64,000 bases of DNA from positions 2,705,314 to 2,769,313 of the forward strand of contig CP136068.1 in NCBI GenBank assembly GCA_032622095.1. The letters are read 5' to 3'. Within the stretch, counting starts at the first letter, position 1. Each line of letters opens with the position of its first letter. This DNA comes from Siphonodentalium dalli (Eukaryota; Mollusca; Scaphopoda; Gadilida; Siphonodentaliidae). Made by a program: the position numbers and the translations under genes. Below the pieces are notes generated by a model, which saw only the letters and a list, made by a program, of their open reading frames with translations, ran no database searches and was not told the origin of the DNA. Of the stretch, positions 1-11,389 are shown piece after piece.

Positions 1-186
1 AATCCTAAATCTCTTAACAAATTGCTGTAAGGATTATCAGACACATGGTAGTGATCTTCTCAGGGACAATGTCCTCTGTATTCTCTATAGACCAACTTGA
101 TGTCACCTAGAAACATTTACTGCCGAGCATTACACAGGACACCATTTACTTCTGATGGTCAGTCTGGAAATATGAGAACACAATCC
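1..186. other. Intronic/intergenic sequence, nothing recognised
   Basis: Part of it (ggattatcagacacatggtag..., about 32-110) recurs diverged at 593-625 and 2020-2100, so it belongs to an old local repeat. Confidence 0.3.
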
Positions 187-572
187 TTAACCCTTTACCC
201 AACAGAAGGGCCCTGTGCCAATGCATTCTCTTATATATGCGAGTCGACCATAGGTCACCTCGCATATATAAGAGAATGCATTGGCTTAACACATTAAAAA
301 TTATAAAATTGTTAAAGAATGTAAGAAAAAATGGTAAAAAGTGTTAAAAAAAGATTTTTTTTAGGCCAATGCATTCTCTTATATATGCGAGGCGACCTTA
401 TATAAGAGAATGCATTGGCACAGGGCATAACTGTAACCATCACAATGTGGTCAATGAGCCGGTTCCAATGATATCCATATTTGTATGGTTCTATTGAGAC
501 AGACCGAAGATATTTTAGGCTGTTGAAGCTTTGTTTGGCCGGTTTTGGCCGTTTTGTTGGGTAAAGGGTTAA
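187..572 (+). mobile_element. B1: piggyBac-like MITE, TTAA target
   Basis: Starts TTAACCCTTTACCCAACA and ends with TGTTGGGTAAAGGGTTAA (GTTTTGTTGGGTAAAGGGTTAA-type end). The first core hairpin is complete (about 216-292). The second (about 363-420) has lost its apex. The right arm holds a unique stretch with the telltale ccggttccaatgatatcc. TTAA at both ends fits piggyBac-type insertion. Confidence 0.85.
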
Positions 573-644
573 TCTGACAACAAATTGCTCTAAGGATTAT
601 CAGTCGTATGTTAGCACCATCTCCCATCTCTACACAGTCAATTT

Positions 645-775
645 TTAACCCTCCCATTACTGGAACTTCCTGAAAGGCTGCGAAAACCCTGTGCCGATGC
701 ACTATCTTAAATATGTGAGTCTCCCATAGGGAGCCTCATATATATAAGATAATACATTGGCCTAACAATGCCCTC
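645..775 (+). mobile_element. C1a: partial family C MITE, left end plus first hairpin
   Basis: Begins TTAACCCTCCCATTACTGGA (degenerate terminus) and carries one eroded hairpin (gccgatgcactatctt...), ending at ttggcctaacaa. The right half is missing. Confidence 0.6.
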
Positions 776-842
776 TTCATACAATTTTAAGTGTGTATCC
801 ACCCTTAGGTTCCAAGTCAATAGTCTCACAAAACAAGAGTTT

Positions 843-1098
843 TATACCCCTTTCATGTCTGGAGCTTCCTGAACTTTTTAGTAAACCCTGTGCCAGTGCA
901 TTCTCTTATATATGCGAGTCTTCCATATAAAGGTGCCTAGCATATATAAGTGAATACATTAGCCTATATATAACAATATTTACATTGTCTTTGTAAGCCA
1001 GTGCATTATCTTATATGTGGGAGGCTCTCTATGGGAGAATGCACTGGCACGTGATATTTAATGCTGCACCAGCACAGCTCCCATCATGAAAGGGTTAA
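843..1098 (+). mobile_element. C1b: family C MITE
   Basis: Left end TATACCCCTTTCATGTCTGG, two eroded hairpins, and right end GCAGCTCCCATCATGAAAGG followed by GTTAA. The left TTAA is mutated to TATA. B2 begins four bases after its right TTAA. Confidence 0.7.
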
Positions 1099-1102
1099 GA
1101 GT

Positions 1103-1502
1103 TTAACCCTTTACCCAACAGAAGGGCCCTGTGCCAATGCATTCTCTTATATATGCGAGTCGACCATAGGTCGCCTCGCATATATAAGAGAATGCATTGG
1201 CTTAACACATTAAAAATTATAAAATTGTTAAAGAATGTAAGAAAAAATGGTAAAAAGTGTTAAAAAAAGATTTTTTTTAGGCCAATGCATTCTCTTATAT
1301 ATGCGAGGCGACCTATGGTCGACTCGCATATATAAGAGAATGCATTGGCACAGGGCATAACTGTAACTATCACAATGTGGTCAAGGAGCCGGTTCCAATG
1401 ATATCCATATTTGTATGGTTCTATTGAGACAGACCGAAGATATTTTAGGCTGTTGAAGCTTTATTTGGCCGGTTTTGGCCGGTTTGTTGGGTAAAGGGTT
1501 AA
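1103..1502 (+). mobile_element. B2: complete piggyBac-like MITE
   Basis: A full 400-bp copy: TTAA, CCCTTTACCCAACAGAAGG, hairpin, an 80-bp A-rich spacer, inverted hairpin, GGCACAGGGCATAAC arm, GTTGGGTAAAGGG, TTAA. A useful reference copy for the family. Confidence 0.9.
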
Positions 1503-2118
1503 GAGTTATGCAACATTGTTTCTCAATGCAGAATGTAAATAGGAACGAGTCATTTTGGGGTCATTTGGCCAAAAAAATATGGCTGCCAGCGGCCATCTTG
1601 GATTTTAAAATTTGCAACAAAATACAACACGATAACTGCCTGCAGTGAGTTTAGCAGTTAGAATTACATTATTTCTCTTATTCTAAGGTCTTTTAAGCCA
1701 AACTCATTGCAAAAACAGTCGAAAAACTTGCATGAATTTTTTTTTGAGTTGCAGAAAAAATTGTTTATTGGTCCCATCGACCACCCACCCACCCCGGCAT
1801 ACATGCCCGGAATTTTTTTGTTGTTTCCCCTCCCCCTGAATAAATCCTGAAAATTACCCATAATTCTTTTGTCACATTATGGAGTCGATTATTTAGGGCA
1901 TTGCTGTATGTAAAAGTTGGACTAAGATGGGAGTCCCTGACTTGGTTTTCATAGTGAATCATTTGGTTTGTTTCTGAGAATCATAAATCTAACAACAAAT
2001 TCCTGCCTACAGTTTATACTATATGGATGATCAGACACATGGTAGCAGCATCTCGCAGGGCTGATGACCTCTTCATGATCTCTATAAACTATGTTTATAT
2101 CCACTTGATGGCCAATTA
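1503..2118. other. Unassigned non-coding sequence
   Basis: It includes ggctgccagcggccatcttgg (about 1582-1602), a hairpin-like motif echoed at 45871-45890, and family A remnants near 1850-1910 (gaaaattacccataattc, gagtcgattatttagggc), i.e. one decayed arm. Confidence 0.4.
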
Positions 2119-2237
2119 CGAGCTTTACACAGGACATGTGTATTTTCTTTAGTGTAATTTGGTCCCTGAAGTAACCCCGAGCTTTACACAGGACATGTGT
2201 ATTTTCTTTAGTGTAATTTGGTCCCTGAAGTAACCCC
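2119..2237. repeat. 59-bp direct duplication
   Basis: The segment starting cgagctttacacaggacatg is present twice back to back, almost identical. Confidence 0.85.
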
Positions 2238-3240
2238 CCATGCTGATCATTGTTAATAACACATCTTCTCTATTGTCTTAATTATTCCAGCAGATGGTAG
2301 CTGAGGTGGTTAATTATTCCAGCAGACCATGGCTGAGGTGGTTGGTCAGTTGTCTTTCACAATCGCATTATTTCCAGTCAGAGTTAAGGTGGTCATTTTT
2401 ATACCCCACTTTAAAAAAATGGGGGGTACACTGTATTGACTTTGATTGTGTTTTCTTTTGTCTGTTTATCTGTCTAGGCAGGGGCGGCCCCATGGGGAGG
2501 GGTCAGGGGACTTAGCCTGTTGGGGAGATCTGCAATGGTCAGCCATCAGGGGATCGTAGCCCCTGTGTCTGGTAAACCCTAGTGTCCTCCACGTCAAGGT
2601 AAATATCTCATGCATGGGTTACCTGATCTGACTGAAATTTAATATACATTTTCACCACTCTAACTGCTTTAAAATGTTACTGTTTTCCATTCTAGAGTTA
2701 TGGTTCTTTGTTTATCTGGAAATGACTGGTTTTTTTTGTCCATCCACCTGAGAATCTCAGCCATGGATTACAGGATATTGATGTGTTCATCATTATAAGG
2801 TCTTTCAATACAGTGCTGTTACCTTTTGGAGTTATTTAAATTTTGATTCTGTGGTGTCCATGTTTTAATTTGGCCCTGGCCAGCACTTGGGTGCAAAAGT
2901 CACTTATTCTCTCCCTTAAATCGAGTTATTTGTTGTGCCACTGGATGACTGTGGCAGTATGTAGTAGTCACTCTCTCCCTTAAATCGAGTTATTTGTTGT
3001 GCACCTGGATGATTATGAAGGAGATATTTGTCTGGTCAGCTTTCTTCTTTAATTAAGATAGGTGCCGTCAGCTTGAGAATGATTGACATATAGGGCGGGG
3101 CCATGAGAATGATTGACACATAGGGTGGGGTATCTGGTCACTTATCATGCCTCTATCTCTAGATTCGGCAAAAAATGTGATGTTTGGTAATTTTGTTTTC
3201 CACCTGCCCATTATGCTTGCTGACTTGTTTTTCCGATCAT
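2238..3240. other. Decayed repeat sequence, including a Helentron-like hairpin remnant
   Basis: At 2399-2428, ataccccactttaaaaaaat followed by ggggggtac resembles the hairpin that opens the element at 15113. Near 2690-2720, cattctagagttatggttct resembles that element's core. At 2920-3010 there is an imperfect 70-bp duplication (ttaaatcgagttatttgttg). Confidence 0.45.
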
Positions 3241-3244
3241 TAGG

Positions 3245-3505
3245 CTTTCTACAGTGATGCCCTAAATAATCGACTCCTTAACCACACAAGCCTGGATATA
3301 ATTTTTTTTTGAGTGTCTGACAAAATGACAGGCACCAAAGATTCGGCGTCTGACATTTGAAAAGTGTGTCTGTCATTTACCTGGCTTTCTACAGTGATGC
3401 CCTAAATAATCGACTCCTTAACCACAGAAGAACTATTGGTAATTTTTCAGGATTTAGTCAGAAATATGGCTTGTTGCCATTCATCGGAAAGCTCTCGGCG
3501 TTAAG
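3245..3505 (+). mobile_element. Family A MITE: duplicated left arm, no right arm
   Basis: ctttctacagtgatgcccta occurs at 3245 and again at 3382. The first copy breaks after aaccaca. The second runs to the palindrome centre (ggaaagctctc) and stops. About 95 bp of unrelated sequence lies between. Confidence 0.7.
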
Positions 3506-3960
3506 CCGGGTATAAAGATGATTGAGGAAATTTAAATTGAATTGATGAATATTTGTTTTTCTAGAGATGTACCTGTACCAAATTTCAAACTTGATCTAAG
3601 TTAATATACCAGTTATGGAGGTACTGACTCAGGATGAGTGTCCATGCTTCAAATTGGTCGTACGTGAGAATTAGGCTGAAACAACCTGTTTGAACCAGGA
3701 ATATATCTTTACATTCAAGAAAAATATTTTACATCTGCCTTCAAGTATCCAGATTCCAGACACACATTATAACTGATGATGACTTAAATTCTCAAACACT
3801 CCCATGAGCTGCAAACTTCCGATTAACCTCCAATTGTTTTCTATGCCTGGTAATGTCAAGCCATTTGTTGAGTCTAGAAGGAATTTGCTCTTAAAGAAAA
3901 TCAAAATAGTATGGAGTATATTTAACACATGGTAAAGATTCCACTTCCTATTCCTGTATT

Positions 3961-4395
3961 CAAGCCTGACAATAGTGTGTCTGTCATCTGCAGAATGAGG
4001 TCCCCAGAGGGTGAATTTAGTGATGGTATCCCGCACGGCAGACTATAGCATCAAAGAATTCACCCTCTTGGACCTCATTCTGCCAAGGCTTAAAATGGGA
4101 GATATAGACTCAGATTGAAGTTCCTCAGTTGAAGTTGGTGATGTTCACCCATTATTCACCTCGATCATTTATTTCACCTTCTGCAAATTAGGGGGATATA
4201 GAAACTTCCCGGAAGGGAAAGAGTAACTAAAAACAATGTTAATTTGAGATTATAGATACTTCCCAGAAGATGAGTCCTGAGCAGAATGTAGGTCCCCAGA
4301 GGGTGAATTTGGTGATGCAGTGTGGGATAGTATTAATAAATTCAGCCTCCGAGGACCTCATTCTGCAAATGACAGACACACTATTTGCAGACTTG
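3961..4395 (+). mobile_element. D1: hAT-like paired-hairpin MITE
   Basis: Termini CAAGCCTGACAATAGTG and GCAGACTTG. Both internal hairpins (gcagaatgaggtccccagag ... ctcattctgc) are present but diverged. No clean 8-bp duplication remains. Confidence 0.75.
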
Positions 4396-4431
4396 TGTAC
4401 AACTGATCAGGGAGTGTGCTACGTTGTCAAG

Positions 4432-4545
4432 TTAACCCTTTACCCAACAAAGCGGCCAAATAAGGCTTCAACAGCCTAAAATATCTTCGGTCTGTCTCAA
4501 TAACACCATACAAATATGGATATCATTGGAACCGGCTCCTTGACA
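4432..4545 (-). mobile_element. B3: family B fragment (outer arm only)
   Basis: TTAACCCTTTACCCAACAAA, then the arm that precedes the hairpin in minus-oriented copies, truncated at ccggctccttgaca by the tandem duplication junction. Confidence 0.75.
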
Positions 4546-4745
4546 CACATTATAACTGATGATGACTTAACTTCTCAAACACTCCCATCAGAGCTCCAAA
4601 CTTCGGATTAACCTCGAACTCTTTTCTATGCCTGGTAATGTCAAGCCATTTGTTGAGTCTAGAAGGAATTTCCTCTTAAAGAAAATCAAAATAGTATGGA
4701 GTAAATTTAACACATGGTAAAGATTCCACTTCCTATTCATGTATT

Positions 4746-5180
4746 CAAGCCTGACAATAGTGTGTCTGTCATCTGCAGAATGAGGTACCCAGAGGGTGAA
4801 TTTAGCCGGCTGTGCGGGATAGAATCACAAAATTCACCTATTGGAACCTCATTCTGCTCAGACCACAACTGCTATAGGAGATCTGGAATCAGATTGAAGT
4901 TCCTCAGTTGAAGTTGGTGATCTTCACCCATTAGTCACCTCGATCATTCATTTCACCTTCTGCAAATTAGGGGATATAGAAACTGAACAGAAGGGAGAAT
5001 GTAACTAAAAACAATGTTAATTTGAGACTATAGATACTTCCCAGAAGATGAGTCCTGAGCAGAATGAGGTCCTCAAGGGGTGAATTTGGTGATGCTAGCC
5101 CACTGTGCAGGATAGTATCAATAAATTCACCCTCTGTGGACCTCATTCTGCAAATGACAGACACATTATTTGCAGACTTG
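4746..5180 (+). mobile_element. D2: hAT-like MITE, duplicate of D1
   Basis: Same flanks as D1 (cctattcatgtatt on the left), showing it arose by segmental duplication and not by a second insertion. Confidence 0.75.
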
Positions 5181-5216
5181 TCTATAACTGCTCAGGGAGT
5201 GTGCTACGTTGTCAAG

Positions 5217-5868
5217 TTAACCCTTTACCCAACAAAGCAGCCAAAAACGCCCAAATAAAGCTTCAACAGCCTAAAATATCTTCGGAAATATGGATATCAT
5301 TGGAACTGGTTCATTGACCACATTGTGATGGTTACAGTTATGCCCTGTGCCAATGCATTCTCTTATATATGCGAGTCGACCATAGGTCGCCTAGCATATA
5401 TAAGAGAATGCATTTTTTAACAATTTTTATAATATTTTTCTACATTCATTGACAATTTTATCATTTTTAATATGTGTTAAGCCAATGCATTCTCTTATAT
5501 ATGCGAGGCGACCTATAACTTGAAGAAGTTACAGGAGCTAGGCATGAGCTTATTGTAATTTTATTGTAATGGTTACATCTGGTTATTAGTTACAGTAATG
5601 CCCTAAATATTCGACTCCTTAACCACAGCAGAATTATGGGTAACTTTTCAGGATTTAGTCGAAAATATGGCTTGTTGCCATTCATTGGAAAGATCTCACT
5701 AAGAACAATTTTTATAATATTTTGCTACATTCTTTGACAATTTTATCATTTTTAATATGTGTTAAGCCAATGCATTCTCTTATATATGCGAGGCGACCTA
5801 TGGGCGACTCGCACATATATAAGAGAATGCATTGGCACAGGGCCGCGTTCTGTTGGGTAAAGGGTTAA
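5217..5868 (-). mobile_element. B4: family B MITE carrying a family A half-element
   Basis: TTAA termini with CCCTTTACCCAACAAAGC on the left and GTTGGGTAAAGGG on the right. The spacer region is duplicated (acaatttttataatattttt at about 5418 and 5705) around an inserted family A left arm. Confidence 0.75.
5588..5700 (+). mobile_element. Family A left arm inside B4
   Basis: gttacagtaatgccctaaat through ggaaagatctcac, then family B spacer resumes. It has only one arm of the palindrome. Confidence 0.7.
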
Positions 5869-5879
5869 AAGAATAAACA

Positions 5880-7130
5880 AATAAACAAATAAAGTTCACA
5901 ATTCACAGAACTCCATGTGGATTTATGAGTAATTCGGAACTTTTAAATATTTCTGTTAGGACCTGCAGATAATCCTACAGGGATTAAGGTCACAGCGGGC
6001 ATGTCGTCACTTGGCTTAATCCTGCTTAATCCTGATTAATACTTTATATTCAGTTCCTATTTCGACCAATGCACCACTCCCTTGGTTCATTCCACTGAGG
6101 TACCTTAATTAACCCTTTTATGACGGGAGCTGCGCTGGTGCAGCATTAAAAATCATGTGACGGCACATTCTCTTATATATGCGAGTCACCCATAGGGAGC
6201 CTCACATATATAAGAGAATGCACTGGCTTATAAGGAGAAGTTAAATATTATTAAGATTGTGCATTCTCTTATATATGCGAGGCTTCCTATTTTTAAAGTA
6301 TGTAAGAAAATATGATAAAATTGTTAAAGAATATAAGAAAAAAATGATAATTTTTTTTAAAGAATGTAAGAGAAAATGATAAAAAATGTTAAAAATTGTT
6401 AAAAAATGTAAGAAAAATTGATTAAAAATTGTTAGGCAACCTATGGTCGACTCGAATATATAAAAAAATGCATTGGCACAGGGTTTTTAATGCTGCACCA
6501 ACGCAGCTCCCGTCATGAAAGGGTTAAAATCCAAAAAATTTTGGCGAAAATCAAAATATAGCGGTCCTATACAGCGAATCAGCTGCTTTTTATGAGCATC
6601 AAAATAAGAGTAAGATTTTAAGCCCTGTCTAGGACCTATATCTATAATTGCTCCAGGGTGGGACATGAAGTGAAAGAAATATTCAACACCAATAATCTCC
6701 ACAATTTATAAACCTTGTGACTCCATGTGGATTTCTAGGTGATTCCTAACTTTTAAATATCACTCAGATAATCTCAGAGAGATTACGTTAACAGCGGGCA
6801 CCTAGTCATATGGCTGAATCATGGCTAGTTAAATCGGTAAACATCTCTGATTTGTCTGATATAGTGACCTATGCTGATAATGCACCACTACCTTGCTTCA
6901 TTTTCACCAAGGTAAAATTTAGCAATTTGAATTGGAAGAAACAAAAAATATGCTGATTATATTCACAGTTTACAGAAGTTATGACTGCATGTGGATTTCT
7001 GGGTAATCCCTGACTTTTAAATATTTCTGTTAGAGGCTGTGTATAATCCATGATGGATAAGGGTCACAGCGGGTATGTAGTCAACTTGGCTAATGTCTGC
7101 ATGGTTAGATGCAGTTCTGCTATAGCAGTC
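5880..7130. repeat. Three diverged tandem units, about 270 bp, split by C2
   Basis: ccatgtggatttatgagtaa (about 5911), ccatgtggatttctaggtga (about 6723) and gcatgtggatttctgggtaa (about 6989) head similar units. Each continues through taaatat and cacagcgggcat/ta-type blocks. C2 interrupts the first unit. Confidence 0.65.
6109..6527 (+). mobile_element. C2: family C MITE with symmetric ends
   Basis: TTAACCCTTTTATGACGGGA ... CGTCATGAAAGGGTTAA. Both ends extend into a matching GCAGCATTAAAAATC block. The spacer holds three or four copies of an A-rich unit (gttaaagaatgtaagaaaa), more than in family B. Confidence 0.85.
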
Positions 7131-7151
7131 TTCTACCAAACTCAAAAATAT

Positions 7152-7311
7152 GGAAATGGAAGGCCGCCCACACACACACCCTGATCACCTGTTTCGATCT
7201 ACGTGTAATGGAAGGCCGCCCACACACACACCCTGATCACCTGTTTCGATCTACGTGTAATGGATGGCTGCCCACACACACACCCTGATCACTGTTTCGA
7301 TCTACATGTAG
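7152..7311. repeat. About 52-bp tandem repeat, three copies
   Basis: Unit ggaaggccgcccacacacac ... gtttcgatctacgtgtaat, followed by a C-run at 7323-7336. Confidence 0.85.
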
Positions 7312-7804
7312 ATGTTCTACAGACCCCCCCCCCCCTCATTCTATCCAGGAATGTGATGTTCATTTTGAATATTCTTAGCTTTAATGAAAGCTAACCCAAA
7401 TATAACATATATAACTTTAACATATGATATTCCAATGTGGTATGTACTGCGTTCTTTGATGATGTTATCTAATTGGTCCACAGACGTCTATTTCTCAAAG
7501 AAATCTGTGAGGTACGCTGCCTGTGGGACGCATTTCTAGAAAGGAAAAACAGGACGTTGCGCAGAATCGTTCCCAATGAAATATTTACTGTTCTGCTCTA
7601 TAATCACAACCGAATCCGTGAATAATTTACAGTGTTCGATGAGTTTATAATGTTCTACCGCGTCTGATGGGAGATTCCGCAGCGAAAACTAAATCAGTCA
7701 AGTGCTCCCTGGTGACACTCAGGAAGAACTATACGCAAAAAGATTTCTTTATTTTCTCATTTATAGAGCTGAAAACGAAATGTCTTAGGCTTGGATATTG
7801 ATCT
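7312..7804. other. Non-coding sequence, nothing recognised
   Basis: No repeat, RNA gene or coding signal seen apart from the C homopolymer. Confidence 0.3.
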
Positions 7805-8333
7805 TTAACCCTTTCAGTGCCAAGTACGATTTTAATGTTTTTGTTAAGAATATAAGAAAAAATAATAATAATTGTAAAGAATGTAACAAAAATTATTAAA
7901 AAAAATTATAAAAATTGTAAAGAATGTAAGAAAAATTATTTTAAAAATGATAAAAATTGTAAAGAATGTAAGAAAAATAACAATAATTGTAAAGAATGTA
8001 AGAAAAATTATAAAACAAAATGATAAAAATTGTAAAAAATGTAAGAAAAAATGATAAAAATTGTAAAGAATGTAAGAAAAATTATTTTAAAAATGATGAA
8101 AATTGTAAAGAATGTAAGAATAATTAAACAAAATTGTTAGGCCAATGCATTCTCTAATATATGTGAGGCGACCTATGGTCGACTCGCATATATAAGAGAA
8201 TGCATTGGCACAGGATTTTTAATCTTAGAGCTCTTTCCATCAATGTATCACATTATTATAATCAATAAATTTGAAAAATGATCAAGGAAATATGGGTTGA
8301 TACAAAAATCGGTCTTGGCACTGAAAGGGTTAA
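7805..8333 (+). mobile_element. C'1: TTAA MITE with CCCTTTCAGTGCC termini
   Basis: TTAACCCTTTCAGTGCCAAG and CTTGGCACTGAAAGGGTTAA form the ends. The first hairpin is absent. The spacer is an expanded array of about 30-bp units (gtaaagaatgtaagaaaaat). The second hairpin (about 8140-8210) is intact. It is a third terminal type around the same core. Confidence 0.82.
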
Positions 8334-9034
8334 AGTGATTTGAAACACTCTGGTAAAGTGGACAAATAAAAATCGAGAATACTTTTGTTCAAAGTAGTAA
8401 TTTTGACAAACATTATATCCAAATTGACAACGCACACCGTCATTTTTATATAAGAATTAAGTGCAGTGATTCTCGATGCGAAATCGGTTTCAATAGTTTA
8501 TCGCCAATAGATGTGTCCCGAATCGAGTAGTAAATATTTACAAATGAGCGTAGTTCTGACGATGTTTTCTATGGAGTGATACGGTCGATTTTCTTAAAGA
8601 TTTCGGCGATGTTAGAAGAATGTTACATTCCTCTAGTTGGCATAGCACCTGAATACTAACTTATCAGTTTCAATCACCCGAACAAGTCCATAATATGTCT
8701 TTACTATCATTGTAATGCAACAGGATTTTAGTCAGAGGTCTCTCACGATATATATATTTGCTCCATCCGCTACTCATTCAATAAAAGATTCTCGATTAAG
8801 ATTCGCGTTGTTTTCTGTCTATGTCTATAATAACAACGCCCACTGAAAACAGAGCAATGGCAAGGTTTATAGTTTATGAACCAGTCATATTTAAATGTAA
8901 TGCTTCTATAACTGAATGGGTGAATGATCTGAATTCAGAAGCGAATAGGTTAAAAAACACAATTTATATCGTAGTGACAGAACACTTCACAGTCTGTGGA
9001 TTAGATTGTTTATGAAGAGATTAAAACACTCAAT
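8334..9034. other. Non-coding sequence with a dispersed duplicate
   Basis: 8575-8705 (tttcggcgatgttagaagaa ... agtccataatatgtc) matches 18770-18870 with many substitutions. No coding signal in the 64-residue frame at 8821. Confidence 0.45.
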
Positions 9035-9518
9035 AATCCTTTAAAAAAAACTCAATAAGGCCACAACAGTAAAATAGTCTGGTTTACGAACATTTAATAA
9101 AATAGCCGGGTTTACAAACATTTAATAAAATAGCCGGTTTTACGAACATTTAGGTTGAAAAAAAGTAGATGCAGGAGGGAAAAAAAATAAAAATAAAAAA
9201 AAATTGTCCCCCCAATTTATATCAAATAAATCGTTGAATTTTGCATAAATTTTACAAAAATTGTGAAAAAATGTTTTTGAATGAAATTCTGAACCTAACA
9301 AGACATTTCTTGTCATGAAATATATGAAAATATGGATCTGTAAATGATCATAAGCAGAACCGGATGCGTCAGCACATGAAAATCAGTACGCGTGTAAAAA
9401 AGATTTGGGAGAATATTTATATATTTTTTCATGAAATGGAAAAAAAGTTGTAGGAGGTGTTCGCAAACCAGACTTAAAAATTGGTGTCGCCTTTAAATCC
9501 TTTAAAAAAAATTCAATA
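9035..9518. mobile_element. Unclassified TIR element flanked by 23-bp direct repeats
   Basis: The body at 9057-9495 has inverted ends: left aaggccacaacag...agtctggtttacgaac, right gttcgcaaaccagact...ggtgtcgccttt. aatcctttaaaaaaaa(c/t)tca flanks both sides (9035-9058 and 9496-9518). Inside the left end, a 33-bp unit (ataaaatagccgggtttac) is repeated three times. Confidence 0.6.
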
Positions 9519-9855
9519 ATTGCAGCTTTCGTTTCAGTCTCTTACTCCCGGTGTGAGTATATTGGATGAATATTTAACTCTATGAAGGGAACAGTTAATC
9601 GAAGTCCTCGACTCTTTTGTTGAGCGGAAATTAGTTACTAACTACAATCCCGTAACAATAATAATCAATACCAAATCAGATCTGAAGCGAAAAAAACTAT
9701 TAATGATCAACTTCTATGTCAGAAAGTATGTTTGGGAGTCAAGGGCGATTGATTTGGGTGAGAACGAGGTTGGCTTATGTGGTGCACTGTTCGTTCATTT
9801 ATAAACTAACGCCAATCTTCACCGCGCTTCGTTCCCCCTGCTTCTATATAAGAAA
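9519..9855. other. Non-coding sequence, nothing recognised
   Basis: No structure noticed on either strand. Confidence 0.3.
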
Positions 9856-9856
9856 G

Positions 9857-10010
9857 TACAGTAATGCCCTAATTAATCGACTCCATAACCACAGTGAGAG
9901 CTTTCCGATGAATGGCAACAAGCCATATTTCCGACTAAATCCTGAAAAATTACCCATAATTCTGCTGTGGTTATGGTGGAGTCGATTAATTAGGGCATTA
10001 CTATATGTTT
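9857..10010. mobile_element. Family A MITE, left arm internally deleted
   Basis: cagtaatgccctaattaatc ... ataaccaca then directly gtgagagctttccgatg and a full right arm. Loss of about 60 bp from one arm removes the perfect palindrome. Confidence 0.85.
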
Positions 10011-10090
10011 GGGAGCCATGGGATATTGATTCCGGCAAGAATGCAGTAGATTTGTGCAATGTCTTTGTGTGATGAGTAAATGGGGGATGC

Positions 10091-10340
10091 TCAATGACAT
10101 GATAAGAGGTACATGTACCGGTCAATGACATGATAAGAGGTACATGTACCGGTCAATGACATGATAAGAGGTACATGTACCGGTCAATGACATGATAAGA
10201 GGTACATGTACTGGTCAATGACATGATAAGAGGTACCATGTACCGGTCAATGACATGATAAGAGGTACGATGTACCGGTCAATGACATGATAAGAGGTAC
10301 ATGTACCGGTCAATGACATGATAAGAGGTACATGTACCAT
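10091..10340. repeat. 31-bp minisatellite, eight copies
   Basis: Unit tcaatgacatgataagaggt + acatgtaccgg. It contains the 10-bp palindrome GTACATGTAC; two units carry an extra base there. Confidence 0.9.
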
Positions 10341-10358
10341 GTCTTGCCCACCGGAAGT

Positions 10359-10880
10359 GACATAAGTTAATGATAGGCAGAACACCTTGCTGTAAAGGCA
10401 GTTTTAGAATCAGTCAGAAAGTCAGAAAGTTATCCCATATGGATCCCCAAACAAATAGATGAATGTACTGATGAGTGTCGTCTGCTCAATGCTCTGTGGG
10501 GCTCACTGTGGGCTGACATAAGGTAATGATAGGCAGAACACCTTGCTGTAAAGGAAGTTTTAGAATCAGTCAGAAAGTCAGAAAGTTATCCCATATGGAT
10601 CCCCAAACAAATAGATGAATGTACTGATGAGTGTCGTCTGCTCAATGCTCTGTGGGGCTCACTGTGGGCTGACATAAGGTAATGATAGGCAGAACACCCT
10701 GCTGTAAAGGCAGTTTTAGAATCAGTCAGAAAGTTATCCCATATGGATCCCCAAACAAATAGATGAATGTACTGATGAGTGTCGTCTGCTCAATGCTCTG
10801 TGGGGCTCACTGTGGGCTGACATAAGCTAATGATAGGCAGAACACCTTGCTGTAAAGACAGTTTTAGAATCAGTCAGAAA
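10359..10880. repeat. About 155-bp tandem repeat, 3.4 copies
   Basis: Units begin at 10359, 10514, 10670 and 10818 with tgacataag(g/t/c)taatg. One unit lacks an 8-bp gtcagaaa. The block gagtgtcgtctgctca is shared with the family E repeats at 30-31 and 50.7 kb. Confidence 0.9.
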
Positions 10881-11210
10881 GTTGAAATAAAATAAGCAAG
10901 AAAGCCCTCAATCATTCTGTATATAGGGTATACTGAGCTTATCATATATATATCATACCTGAATTAAAGGTACACGCATTTATAGATAAGTTTATTTACA
11001 GATAAAATTTCCCAAATAACAGTAACTCATAACAGTAAAAATTAAGTTAATTTTTTTGCAAGTAAGATATATGTATTTTTGCATACTATATAAAGCATTA
11101 AAGTGTGCTGCCTGTATGGGAAGGGTAGGGAGTGTTTTAGAAAGCCCCCCTCTCAGCTTTGTCCAAAGTTTTCAATAGTTGGACATGTCAGGTGTCAAAT
11201 TTCAGAAATA

Positions 11211-11389
11211 CCTTAATGCTCTAAATAAATAATTTTTCAGGATTTAGTCGGAAATATGGCTTGTTGTCATTCATATGAAAGCTCTCACCTTTCCGATGAA
11301 TGGTAACAAGCCATATTTCCGACTAAATCCTGAAAACTTACCCATAATTCTGCTGTGGTTAAGGAGTCGATTATTTAGGGCATTACTGA
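11211..11389. mobile_element. Family A MITE, shortened left arm
   Basis: Left end ttaatgctctaaataa is truncated before the gactcc block; the right arm ends gtcgattatttagggcatta. Confidence 0.8.

Larger units (their letters stand above)
3759..5330 (+). repeat. Tandem segmental duplication, about 785 bp, two copies
   Basis: Copy 1 (about 3759-4545) and copy 2 (about 4546-5330) both start cacacattataactgatgat. Both contain a family D MITE and run into the left end of a family B element. The B fragment at 4432 is cut where copy 2 begins, so the B insertion preceded the duplication. Confidence 0.75.
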
